From the NCBI GenBank assembly GCA_016875095.1, contig VGSG01000003.1, positions 1 through 64,000 on the forward strand: 64,000 nt of DNA. Reading direction: 5' to 3'. The position numbers were made by a program, and so were the translations under genes. This document shows positions 8,559-16,595 of this stretch, in pieces. This DNA comes from Deltaproteobacteria bacterium (GTDB taxonomy: Bacteria; Desulfobacterota; Desulfomonilia; Desulfomonilales; Desulfomonilaceae). Positions within the stretch are counted from its first letter, which is position 1. Each line of letters begins with the position of its first letter. A model generated the notes under the pieces. It was not told the DNA's origin, did no database searches, and worked only from the letters and a program-made list of their open reading frames with translations.

Positions 8559-9455
8559 ATGGGAACGGCAACCGGTGATGTCGTCGGCGCAGAACATTGG
8601 GTAGGCCGGGACGGCCTCCGGCTTTACCTATGGGAGAAGTGTCAAAGCAGCCATGCCAACAAGCCGGTTGTTGTCTTAGCTCACGGCTCCGCAACCGCCG
8701 GCCGTGAGAGTTTTGACCTCCAGGCTCCGGGAAAGCCCTCGTACAGCCTTATGGACTTCCTGGCTAAAGAGGGCTTCGATGTATTTGCGCCTGATATCAG
8801 AGGATTCGGGCGTTCAAGCCGTCCGGACGCGCATCTTACGACCCAGCTCGCCAGCGAGGACCTGGGCGCCGTCATTGACCACATCGCGAAATTGAGGGGC
8901 GCAACAAGGGTAAACCTTCTTGGCTGGTCCTGGGGCACGCAGTACTCGGGGATGTTCATCATGTCGCATTCGGATAAGGTGGACAAATACGTGAGTTACG
9001 CCCAAATGCATGTGGATAGCCCGGACATCGCACGGCGACGTCCCAGAATCGACATATTCCGATACAACCCTTATATTAGTATTCCGGAGGCCGCGTGGAA
9101 GCATCGTTTCTATTCCATGACGCCGGACGCGGTCAACGACCGTGACGTAGTTGACGCTTATGCCGGGGCCGCAGTATTGGCCGAGCCGCAAACGCCCACG
9201 GGCCCTCAACTCGACATGGTAACCATCATGCCGATGATCCATCCAAAGCTCATACCCGTTCCCACAATGATCATTCATGGAGAACACGACGACGTGGCCG
9301 ATCCGGATGGACTCCTTCCCTTCTTCCGGCAACTTCCAAATTCGTACAAGCGATACGTAATCGTCCCTGATGGCGGCCATATGCTGCACCTTCAAAAAGG
9401 CCACCGGCTGTTTCAGCGCGAAGTGGCCTGCTTCTTCAAGGCGCCTTCTCATTGA
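8559..9455 (+). CDS. Alpha/beta hydrolase
   Basis: 298 residues from the ATG at 8559, which has GAGGAGG nine bases upstream; ATGs at 8532 and 8541 have no such site. It shows the hydrolase fold: VVVLAHGSATAG oxyanion region, DIRGFGRSSRP, nucleophile elbow GWSWGTQ (Ser), Asp/Glu in IIHGEHDDVADPDG, and catalytic His in VPDGGHMLH. No signal peptide, so cytoplasmic. Family members are esterases, lipases, haloalkane dehalogenases and C-C hydrolases; the substrate cannot be deduced. No operon partners. Confidence 0.85.
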   Translation: MGTATGDVVGAEHWVGRDGLRLYLWEKCQSSHANKPVVVLAHGSATAGRESFDLQAPGKPSYSLMDFLAKEGFDVFAPDIRGFGRSSRPDAHLTTQLASEDLGAVIDHIAKLRGATRVNLLGWSWGTQYSGMFIMSHSDKVDKYVSYAQMHVDSPDIARRRPRIDIFRYNPYISIPEAAWKHRFYSMTPDAVNDRDVVDAYAGAAVLAEPQTPTGPQLDMVTIMPMIHPKLIPVPTMIIHGEHDDVADPDGLLPFFRQLPNSYKRYVIVPDGGHMLHLQKGHRLFQREVACFFKAPSH

Positions 9456-9541
9456 GCGGCCTCACGCGTCCGGAAAGGCTCCATCGGGGGCCACGGTATT
9501 GATCCGACGACGCTGATCCACTAATGTGCTTCTCTGTGGTT

Positions 9542-9574
9542 CTGCGGTTCGGGCGTCTTGTTCCCGAACCGCAG
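9542..9574. terminator. Strong hairpin, possible terminator
   Basis: Perfect 12-bp stem (CTGCGGTTCGGG and its complement) with a 9-nt loop, 86 bp after the alpha/beta hydrolase stop. It is followed by GAAAAATC rather than a T-run, so it may be an mRNA 3'-end stabiliser or a Rho-dependent processing site rather than a classical terminator. The remainder of 9456-9745 shows nothing else convincing. Confidence 0.35.
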
Positions 9575-9745
9575 GAAAAATCTTAGGCGTTCCCATCGAA
9601 GCCTTATTCCGCCGGCATCATGATACAAGCGTCATGAGCTATGGCAGGAGAACCTTCTTTTTGCATCGGGATACAGAATTCGGCATAAAGGCGCGCAGAA
9701 GGATGGGCGTGGAACGCTCGAAATTTCGCAAGGAGATTTGACCCT

Positions 9746-10081
9746 ATGGTTCTCAGGATAATCCCGCTACTCATCGCTTCCCTGCTTTTGGCCGCTCACT
9801 TCCTCCGACATGGAGACATCGGATTCATGGCGGTGTGTCTCCTGGTTCCTCTCATCTTGCTGATCAAGAAACGCTGGAGCCTCATACTCGTGCAACTGTC
9901 GGCCTATGCGGGCGCGGCGGTTTGGGTCTACACAGCCCTTCAGATCATCCGGGAGCGGATGATGTTCGGTCGGCCGTGGGGCGTGGCAGTGGTGATCCTG
10001 GGGGCAGTCGCCCTGTTCACCATCTTTGCGGGTCTGTTGCTTAATTCGCGCAACATGAAGGACAGGTATCCGTCTCGATAG
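9746..10081 (+). CDS. Small integral membrane protein, 111 aa
   Basis: Four hydrophobic segments are visible (about 5-20, 26-44, 49-67 and 77-98), with a short basic C-terminus (SRNMKDRYPSR). I do not recognise a family with certainty. AAGGAGA lies nine bases before the ATG, supporting the start. It sits alone between a hydrolase and a convergent MBL-fold gene. Confidence 0.65.
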   Translation: MVLRIIPLLIASLLLAAHFLRHGDIGFMAVCLLVPLILLIKKRWSLILVQLSAYAGAAVWVYTALQIIRERMMFGRPWGVAVVILGAVALFTIFAGLLLNSRNMKDRYPSR

Positions 10082-10164
10082 CTGAGCACGCCGGACAAGG
10101 AGACCTGAAGTCGATATCGGACTCGAAAACCACGTGCCCCGAATTAGCTCCGAGGCGCCCGTTT

Positions 10165-10180
10165 GGGGCTGCTGAGCCCC
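10165..10180. terminator. Small hairpin between convergent genes
   Basis: GGGGCT-GCTG-AGCCCC, followed by TTT, lies between the small membrane protein gene and the MBL-fold gene, which converge. It could terminate the plus-strand transcript; the T-run is too short for confidence. Confidence 0.3.
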
Positions 10181-10224
10181 TTTGGCCGTATCGAGTTCTC
10201 AAACCAATACGGAACGCTGGACTC

Positions 10225-10878
10225 CTATTTGATAAATGACTGAATGAAGTCGCGCGTTTGCTCTTTGTTCCCAAAGACGCCGAAATGCCCTTCCAGAAGA
10301 AGATCCGCGTCCAGGGCTATAAGCTTCCTGAGCGAAGCCTGATACTTCTCCTCATCGGACAGCAATGCCGGATGGATCGGTCCGTGGATGTCTTGGCCGA
10401 AAAGAACAAGCTTATCGCCAAGGCATGTCGTATAGACCACCGAGCCCGGGGAGTGGCCCGGCCAGTGAAGCGCTGTTACCTTGCCGCCACCGATCGTAAG
10501 GGTGGATTCCTCTCCTTGAAGTTTGATATCGATGGTCAGCGGTTCGAGCCGCGCGCCGTACCACGCCGCCGCGGTCACTTCAGAGTCACCGCGTTCAAGG
10601 TAGACCGCATCCAATTCATGAGCCACGATACGGCAACCGAATTCATTTCTCACCGCTTCCGCGCCGCCGGTATGATCGAAATGGCAGTGGGTGAGCAGAA
10701 GATAGTCGATCTGCACACTTGGACCTAAGCTCTCCACAATGTTTTTCTTCAACCGTGAATGGGCCTGTCCGCTCCCCGCATCCACAAGGGCTGCCTTTTC
10801 GCCGAAGCGGATGAGATAAACAGCGGCATCCGCAGGGTCGGTCAGCCCGCCGCCGCCCACTTGCCATAGATTCTCCAT
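10225..10878 (-). CDS. MBL-fold metallo-hydrolase
   Basis: 217 residues from the ATG at 10878; an in-frame TTG at 10893 is an alternative. It has the zinc motif LLLTHCHFDHTGG (HxHxDH), a His in WPGHSPGSVV, an Asp in LFGQDIHG and a C-terminal His in LEGHFGVFG, so the full two-metal set is present. The family includes glyoxalase II-like thioesterases, lactonases and flavodoxin-less oxidoreductase domains. No signal peptide. A candidate promoter with a regulator motif shared with the adjacent merR-type gene lies upstream (10957-11008), suggesting common regulation. Confidence 0.85.
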   Translation of the reverse strand: MENLWQVGGGGLTDPADAAVYLIRFGEKAALVDAGSGQAHSRLKKNIVESLGPSVQIDYLLLTHCHFDHTGGAEAVRNEFGCRIVAHELDAVYLERGDSEVTAAAWYGARLEPLTIDIKLQGEESTLTIGGGKVTALHWPGHSPGSVVYTTCLGDKLVLFGQDIHGPIHPALLSDEEKYQASLRKLIALDADLLLEGHFGVFGNKEQTRDFIQSFIK

Positions 10879-10956
10879 AATTCTTCCGCTCAATCCAGCC
10901 CCCTGGCCCCTGGTGGAAACGTACCGTAAAGCTGCGTGGAAGACGGACGAACACGG

Positions 10957-11008
10957 ATTGTGACGGCCTGAGCGATCGGAGTCAACACAACATGTTGATA
11001 TTGTAAAT
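10957..11008 (-). promoter_or_regulatory. Candidate promoter and operator of the MBL-fold gene
   Basis: On the minus strand TTGACT (10981-10986) is followed by a 17-nt spacer and CACAAT, a weak sigma70-like pair pointing at the MBL gene. Directly upstream of the -35 lies AATATCAACATG (10991-11002), with the palindrome CAACATGTTG (10988-10997). The same 12-mer occurs at 11917-11928, upstream of the MerR-type gene. GTCAACAC is also shared (10981-10988 and 11892-11899). Confidence 0.45.
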
Positions 11009-11065
11009 TAACCCAGAGACCGCGACGCATTTAGGCCCATTCGGGCAGGCAAAGTCCATTGACAA

Positions 11066-11806
11066 TCAGCGGGTTTCCGGTTCTGAGCCTGCCGCGTCTT
11101 GGCTCTCCGCCAGCCTCCTTATCTGAGCCGCAGTATGCTCTTTGCACAGCTTCCTGAACAGATGGTAAAAGTACAAGGCGGCAACCTCAAGGGCTTCCAC
11201 GCCCTTGTTGTGGAAAGCCTCGGAAGAAAGCTTACCCCAATAGATGCGAGCAAAATGTCCGTTCACTTGCTCCACGAGCTGCCTCAAGATATTAATCGAA
11301 ACCTTCAAGGCCTCACGGTCAAAACCGTCCTTGGGCCCGAGGCCGATAGCGTCCATTTCCACAATAAGCTTTCCGAGGGTGACGGCTTCGTGTGAGTAGA
11401 CCTTGGCGCCCTCCCTTATTTCATAGGTGATAATTCCCCATTCTTCGCCTCTGGCAAGCCATTTGGGGCCAAGCCCGGTGGCTTTCAGAAAGGCCTCCTC
11501 CCCCACAACTTCTTCGGTCAAGAGATGATCGCGCGGGGTAAAGTACTTGCTGTGGAGACGGAAAAGAGAACGTTCGAGAGACGACGCGCGTTTCTGTCGT
11601 CTCAAGATCTGCTTGATCACCGAAATTGAGAGCCCGTGGTTTTCTTGAAGCTCACGTATAAATCTTATCCGGTCAATATAAGTCGCGTCGTAGTCAGCGA
11701 GCTTCTTTCGTCTAAGCCTCGGTTTGGGGAGTAATCCTTCTCTGAGGTAGTACTGGACGGTGTCTCTGCTGACATCAGCGGCTCTCGCCAGTTCGCCAAG
11801 TCTCAC
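11066..11806 (-). CDS. MerR family transcriptional regulator
   Basis: 246 residues. The N-terminal winged helix-turn-helix is clear: MRLGELARAADVSRDTVQYY, LREGLLPKPRL, DRIRFIRELQENHG. A linker and an unrecognised C-terminal effector domain (about 90-235) follow, longer than in classical MerR proteins and with no Cys cluster, so a small organic or acyl-CoA ligand is more likely than a metal. GTG start at 11806; an upstream in-frame TAG excludes a longer form and AGAGG precedes it. The neighbours are an MBL hydrolase and, divergently, the beta-oxidation genes, so regulation of these is a reasonable inference. Confidence 0.85.
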   Translation of the reverse strand: MRLGELARAADVSRDTVQYYLREGLLPKPRLRRKKLADYDATYIDRIRFIRELQENHGLSISVIKQILRRQKRASSLERSLFRLHSKYFTPRDHLLTEEVVGEEAFLKATGLGPKWLARGEEWGIITYEIREGAKVYSHEAVTLGKLIVEMDAIGLGPKDGFDREALKVSINILRQLVEQVNGHFARIYWGKLSSEAFHNKGVEALEVAALYFYHLFRKLCKEHTAAQIRRLAESQDAAGSEPETR

Positions 11807-11866
11807 AGGATGCCTCTATTCATCATTTGAGGTGTGGAATTGGGCTGCACGGGGTCAGCCGGGCAG

Positions 11867-11934
11867 ACGATACCTTCGGGAGGGGGCCGTTGTCAACACC
11901 AAAAGAAGCAACATGAAATATCAACATGAAATAT
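11867..11934 (-). promoter_or_regulatory. Candidate merR promoter with tandem 13-bp operator repeats
   Basis: CAACATGAAATAT is repeated exactly in tandem at 11909-11921 and 11922-11934. On the minus strand these repeats lie 12 nt upstream of TTGACA (11891-11896), which is followed after 18 nt by TATCGT, giving a plausible promoter for the MerR-type gene at 11806. The junction of the repeats gives the 12-mer shared with 10991-11002. Confidence 0.5.
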
Positions 11935-11976
11935 TGGCAAGTTGAAAACGGTGTAGTGAGCGGCACACAATTATGC

Positions 11977-12004
11977 TTGACAATGCCCCTCACCACACTA
12001 TAAC
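11977..12004 (+). promoter_or_regulatory. Sigma70-type promoter toward the beta-oxidation genes
   Basis: TTGACA, 16-nt spacer, TATAAC on the plus strand. It points to the acyl-CoA synthetase remnant at 12169 and the FadJ-like gene at 12598. It lies 42 bp from the tandem 13-bp repeats of the divergent merR promoter, so one regulator could act on both directions. The rest of the 11807-12168 gap shows no gene. Confidence 0.55.
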
Positions 12005-12168
12005 CTCCCATGTTGTCTCCTCGAACCGGAGGATGATTACTTATCAGATCCGACACCTCGCGCCTAATCGCGTCGTTCGGTCGCGTACTTGACCGCCACT
12101 GATGTGAGAACCGGGTCAGCGCCCGCCCGCCATATGACCGCAACACCGGCCTGAGCGAGTTCAGGTCA

Positions 12169-12504
12169 GTGGCGGCCCGGTGTGTAAGGGGCTACGGGCG
12201 CAACGTCTTTCCACAGGAGATAGACCAAGCGCCGTATCTGAGCCTAAGAGTGATGGACGCGACGCCGGTCGGCATCGCGGATCAATACCGCGGAGAGACG
12301 GTCAAGGCTTTTGTGGCGCTCAAAGAAAAAGAGCCCGCGAGCGAAGAAGAGATCATAAGCTTTTGCAAAGAGCGCCTGCCCGCGTACAAGGCGCCCAAGA
12401 GCATGGAATTCGGAAAAGAGCTTCCCAGGTCCGCGGTAGGCAAGATTTTGCGAAAGGCGCTCGGGGAAGAGGAGACGGCCAAGAAAAAGGTGGAAAAAAC
12501 ATAG
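12169..12504 (+). pseudogene. C-terminal remnant of an acyl-CoA synthetase
   Basis: Only about the last 100 residues of an AMP-dependent acyl-CoA synthetase are readable: NVFPQEID, then GIADQYRGETVKAFVALKE, then RLPAYKAPKSMEF and the catalytic Lys region SAVGKILRKALGEEE. This is the small C-terminal domain of the ANL superfamily. The adenylation domain of about 400 residues with the P-loop-like TSGTTG motif is absent upstream; instead there is a promoter and about 160 bp of non-coding sequence. It probably arose by deletion. The reading frame has stayed open to its stop, so a translated fragment cannot be excluded. A full-length synthetase is encoded elsewhere (41142-42956). Confidence 0.75.
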
Positions 12505-12597
12505 CGTGGCCTAGGGCCCGGTCCGTTCTCCAAGTGCGACAAACGCTTGTGGGAAAATGGAAGGGCTCATCCACAGGCGAACAGGGAGTTGCAGGAT

Positions 12598-14727
12598 ATG
12601 AAGACCGATTACAAGACGATCAAAGTGGAATTGCGTGACGGCGTGGCCGTGCTGACCATGAATAACCCGCCGGTGAACCAGCTTTCAGAGCATTTTGTCC
12701 TTGAGCTGGCCCAGGCCATGACTGAGGCTTTCACAGACGCGAATGTAAAGGCTCTGGTCCTTACGGGCACGGGCAACAATTTCATAGCCGGCGCGGACAT
12801 TACTCAGTTGCAGGGTGTGAAGGACAAGCAAGCCCTCCAGCCGAAGGTGCTGGAAATGGCCCGCTTCCTCAACTCCATCGAAATGGCGTCGAAACCGGTG
12901 ATTGCCGCCATCAACGGCAATGCGCTCGGCGGAGGACTGGAGACGGCCATGGCGTGCCACTATCGTGTGGCCGCGGAAGAGGCCAAGGTCGGCCAGCCCG
13001 AAGTTCAGTTGGGGCTCATCCCGGGCGCAGGAGGCACTCAGCGGCTTCCACGGCTGATCGGTCTGCCCAATGCGCTGGAGATGATGACCGTCGGAAACCC
13101 GATCGACACCAAGAAGGGCCTGTCACGCGGGCTGTTGGACGAAGTGACGACCCCTGAAAATCTCGTGGACGCGGCGGTGAATGCGGCGAAGAAGTTCGTT
13201 TCAGGACAGCTCAAGCTCGAAGAGCGTCGCACACGGTTCAGAGTTTGGCGTCTGCCCAGCGCGGCGGAACAGAAAGCGGTGTGCAACGGCGCCAGATTCA
13301 TGGCTATGCAAAAGGCGCAAGGCTATATCGCGCCCTTCAAGGTCATCGATGCGGTGGAAAAAGGTCTGAGCTTTGACATCGAAAAGGATATCGAGCAAGA
13401 AGTGGACCTTTTTTGCGAATGCGCGCTCACGGATGTGTCAAGGAACCTGATCGGCATCTTTCTCAGCAGCAGGGCCGCGGGTCGGCTCCCACGCACGGAG
13501 GGGATCGAGCCGGCTCCCATAAAACGAGTCACCATGCTGGGCGGTGGCGTGATGGGTTCGGGTATCGTCAACTTGCTGCTGAAGGGCGGCTTTGAGACCG
13601 TATTGTGGGACATCAATGACGATGTGCTCCAAAAAGATGTCGCTGCCATTCGCAAGACATTCGCGTATCCGATCAAGAAGAAAAAGATGACGGAAGCAGA
13701 CCTGGACAAGATGATCCAGGGGCAGCTTCGAACCACGACCTCTCTGGAAGATGCCAAGGATGCGGACCTGGTGATTGAGGCCGTGGTCGAGAATATGAAG
13801 ATCAAGCAGGATATCTGGAAGAAGCTTGAATCCATATGCCGACCCGACACCGTATTTGCCACAAACACCTCCGCGCTGCCGATTTCCGAGATGGCCTCGG
13901 TGCTCCAGGACCCCGGTCGGATGATCGGGCTCCACTTCTTTAACCCCGCCGAGCGTATGCCGTTGTTGGAGATCATCTGCGCGGAGAAGACCTCCGATCA
14001 GACCCTTGCCACTTCAGTCGCCTTTGGACGAGCCATCAAGAAAGTTCCCGTTGTGGTCAATGACGGCCCCGGGTTCTATGTGTCTCGGCAGCTCGGGGGA
14101 CTATTTGGAGCAGCCGTGTATCTGAGCGCGGACGGTGTCGACGCCGCACAGATGGAGCGGGTCGTGAAGGAGTTCGGTATGCCCATGGGACCCGCGGCAT
14201 TGGCGGACCTCACGGGAATCGACATCAATTACCACGTGGGCAAGACTTTCGAGCAGAGACTGGGAGAACGATACAAGGTTCATCCGCTGACCGAGCTTAT
14301 CTATCAAACCGGGTGTTACGGTCGCAAGACCGGCGCGGGATACATGGACTACAGCGGGCCGAATCCTGTTCCAAATCCGAAGGTGATCGAGGTGGTTCAG
14401 AAATACTACGCGGACAACAACGTGCAGCCGAAAAAGGTCCCCGATCAGGAAATAGTCGATACCATGCTGGCGCTGGGCATAAACGAAGCCGCGCTCATCA
14501 TGGAAGAAGGGATCATAGATCGGCCCGCGGACATGGACTTGGCAATGATTTATGGGACGGGCTTCCCGCCTTATCGGGGAGGACTCCTACGTTACGCGGA
14601 CGCCTGGGGCGTGGGGAAGGTGCACGAGAAACTCCTCGAACTGGAAAAGAAGTACGGACTTCGGTTCAAGCCGGCGAAACTGCTAAAGGAAATGGCAGAG
14701 TCCGGCAAGACATTTTATCAAGCATAA
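12598..14727 (+). CDS. fadJ: Bifunctional enoyl-CoA hydratase / 3-hydroxyacyl-CoA dehydrogenase
   Basis: 709 residues from the ATG at 12598, preceded by GGAG; a TTG at 12547 is less likely. The N-terminal crotonase domain (1-190) shows IAGADITQLQ for the oxyanion hole, GGGLETAMACHYRVA and VQLGLIPGAGGTQRLP with the catalytic Glu. The 3-hydroxyacyl-CoA dehydrogenase domain (about 300-480) starts VTMLGGGVMGSGIV (NAD binding) with ENMKIKQ, TNTSALPI and GLHFFNPAERM; the C-terminal domain follows (GTGFPPYRGG). It performs the hydration and second oxidation of beta-oxidation in the cytoplasm. It is followed after 10 bp by an acyl-CoA dehydrogenase and then a thiolase, making a full beta-oxidation set. 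FadB versus FadJ type is not resolved. Confidence 0.93.
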   Translation: MKTDYKTIKVELRDGVAVLTMNNPPVNQLSEHFVLELAQAMTEAFTDANVKALVLTGTGNNFIAGADITQLQGVKDKQALQPKVLEMARFLNSIEMASKPVIAAINGNALGGGLETAMACHYRVAAEEAKVGQPEVQLGLIPGAGGTQRLPRLIGLPNALEMMTVGNPIDTKKGLSRGLLDEVTTPENLVDAAVNAAKKFVSGQLKLEERRTRFRVWRLPSAAEQKAVCNGARFMAMQKAQGYIAPFKVIDAVEKGLSFDIEKDIEQEVDLFCECALTDVSRNLIGIFLSSRAAGRLPRTEGIEPAPIKRVTMLGGGVMGSGIVNLLLKGGFETVLWDINDDVLQKDVAAIRKTFAYPIKKKKMTEADLDKMIQGQLRTTTSLEDAKDADLVIEAVVENMKIKQDIWKKLESICRPDTVFATNTSALPISEMASVLQDPGRMIGLHFFNPAERMPLLEIICAEKTSDQTLATSVAFGRAIKKVPVVVNDGPGFYVSRQLGGLFGAAVYLSADGVDAAQMERVVKEFGMPMGPAALADLTGIDINYHVGKTFEQRLGERYKVHPLTELIYQTGCYGRKTGAGYMDYSGPNPVPNPKVIEVVQKYYADNNVQPKKVPDQEIVDTMLALGINEAALIMEEGIIDRPADMDLAMIYGTGFPPYRGGLLRYADAWGVGKVHEKLLELEKKYGLRFKPAKLLKEMAESGKTFYQA

Positions 14728-14737
14728 GGATAGGATA

Positions 14738-16543
14738 ATGGCCGAACGTTTCATGAGCGAACGGAACCTGAAGTTCGTGCTGTACGAGGTCCTCGACCTG
14801 GAAAGCCTCACGAAGTTGCCCTACTACCAGGATCACAGTCGTGAAATCTTCGACCTGACGCTGGACACTGCGATACGCATGGGCCGCGACCTCCTTGCCC
14901 CCGCGTTTCAGGAAATGGACAAACAGCAGCCTCAGTTGGTGAACGGCGAGGTAAAGGTCCATTCGCTGGTCAGGACTTTCATGAAGGAGAGCGGTGAAGG
15001 CGGCTGGATCGGCGCGGGATTCCCTTACGACGCGGGGGGCCAACAGCTTCCCACAACTGTAGCCATGGCCGCGGGGTTTGTCTTCGGAGCAGCCAACTTC
15101 GCCGCGGGGGCGTATCCCCTGCTTACCACCGGCGCAAGTCACCTCATTCTTTCCTTCGGCTCCGATGAATTGCGGGAAATTTACGTCCCTCAGATGTTGT
15201 CCGGAAAGTGGCAAGGCACTATGGCTCTGACCGAGCCACAGGCGGGCAGCTCGCTTTCAGATATCACCACCCGAGCGGAACCGACGGATGAGGGCTATTA
15301 CAAGATCTTCGGCCAGAAGATCTTTATTTCCGCGGGCGATCATAGCGGCGTGGACAACGTGATCCACCTCATGCTCGCGAAGATCAAAGGCGCTCCCTTG
15401 GGCGTCAAAGGCATCTCGCTCTTTGTTGTTCCCAAGAAGCGACTTGATCCCGACGGAACTCTTGTTTCAAACGATGTGACCACGGTCGGCGTTTATCACA
15501 AGATGGGGTACAAAGGCTGCCCCATCACGCAGCTCAGCATGGGCGAGAACGGCGATTGCCGGGGCTATCTGGTGGGCGAGCCTCACAAGGGGCTTTCTTA
15601 CATGTTTCAGATGATGAATGAGGCGAGACTCGGCGTGGGCATGCAAGCCACGTCAATCGCCGCCGCAGCCTATTACGCTTCACTGGAATACGCGGGGGAA
15701 CGCCCCCAGGGACGCAAGATCGCAACTAAAGACCCAAGTCTGCCGCAGGTCCCCATTATTGAGCACGCCGACGTCAGGCGGATGCTTCTCTTTCAGCGCG
15801 CCATTACGGAGGGCTCTCTCTCGCTGCTTCTCCAGTGCTCGTTATACGCAGATCTGGCCGCGCATAGCGAGGGTGAGGAAAAGGAACGTTACGATCTCTT
15901 GCTCGATCTCCTGACTCCTGTGGCCAAGTCCTATCCGTCTGAAATGGGAATCCTTTCGGTGAGCCAGGGTCTCCAGATCCTGGGAGGATACGGGTACTGC
16001 GACGAATTCCCGCTTGAACAATATTATCGGGATATTCGCATTCATCCTATCCACGAAGGAACGACGGGAATTCAGGCGCTGGACCTACTGGGCCGAAAGG
16101 TGGTGATGAAGAACGGCGCCGCGGCCAGGCTCTACTTCGAAGAGGTCTACCAGGCCATCACGCCCGCGTTGCAGGACCCGACACTGAAGCCGTACGCGGA
16201 AAAACTGCAAGAGGCCTTGGGGACGCTCCAGGCAGTTACCACCCACCTCGTGGGCTTTGCGCTGAAGGGAGAAGTGGAACTCTTCCTGGCTGACGCCACG
16301 CTCTATCTCGAACTCTTCGGGATCATCGCCGTGGCCTGGCAGTGGCTCTTGCAAGGATTGGCCGCGCAAGAAGGATTGCAGGCCGGCCCCACGGAACAAG
16401 AGGCCCTTTTCTACCAGGGCAAGCTGATGACGATGCGTTATTTCTATCACTACGAGTTCCCCAAGATTCAGGGGCTCGCGACACGGCTCACGGACGGCGT
16501 GGCCGTAACCACGGAGATGAACAGGGAACTCTTCGCCGACTAG
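14738..16543 (+). CDS. Acyl-CoA dehydrogenase, long (601-aa, DmdC-like) type
   Basis: 601 residues, much longer than the typical 380. The standard core is present: MALTEPQAGSSLSD for FAD/substrate binding, FISAGDHSG, and IHPIHEGTTGIQALDLLGRK, where the Glu is the expected catalytic base. Extra sequence is found at the N-terminus (about 1-60) and at the C-terminus (about 450-601, helical). This architecture matches the family that includes 3-methylmercaptopropionyl-CoA dehydrogenase and long-chain acyl-CoA dehydrogenases. It catalyses FAD-dependent alpha,beta-desaturation, presumably passing electrons to ETF. It is in an operon between the FadJ-like gene and the thiolase. Confidence 0.9.
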   Translation: MAERFMSERNLKFVLYEVLDLESLTKLPYYQDHSREIFDLTLDTAIRMGRDLLAPAFQEMDKQQPQLVNGEVKVHSLVRTFMKESGEGGWIGAGFPYDAGGQQLPTTVAMAAGFVFGAANFAAGAYPLLTTGASHLILSFGSDELREIYVPQMLSGKWQGTMALTEPQAGSSLSDITTRAEPTDEGYYKIFGQKIFISAGDHSGVDNVIHLMLAKIKGAPLGVKGISLFVVPKKRLDPDGTLVSNDVTTVGVYHKMGYKGCPITQLSMGENGDCRGYLVGEPHKGLSYMFQMMNEARLGVGMQATSIAAAAYYASLEYAGERPQGRKIATKDPSLPQVPIIEHADVRRMLLFQRAITEGSLSLLLQCSLYADLAAHSEGEEKERYDLLLDLLTPVAKSYPSEMGILSVSQGLQILGGYGYCDEFPLEQYYRDIRIHPIHEGTTGIQALDLLGRKVVMKNGAAARLYFEEVYQAITPALQDPTLKPYAEKLQEALGTLQAVTTHLVGFALKGEVELFLADATLYLELFGIIAVAWQWLLQGLAAQEGLQAGPTEQEALFYQGKLMTMRYFYHYEFPKIQGLATRLTDGVAVTTEMNRELFAD

Positions 16544-16595
16544 ATCGCAGGGCCGATCCGAATGAGCTTACAGAGTGAATAAAGGAGATAAGCAC

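Noticed and set aside
9526-9741. Open frame of 71 codons before the small membrane protein
   Set aside because: No domain, begins inside a 12-bp hairpin, and ends only four bases before the next ATG; likely chance.
13323-13976. Long antisense open frame inside the FadJ-like gene
   Set aside because: It is the mirror of a strongly conserved coding region with GC-rich third positions, a normal artefact.
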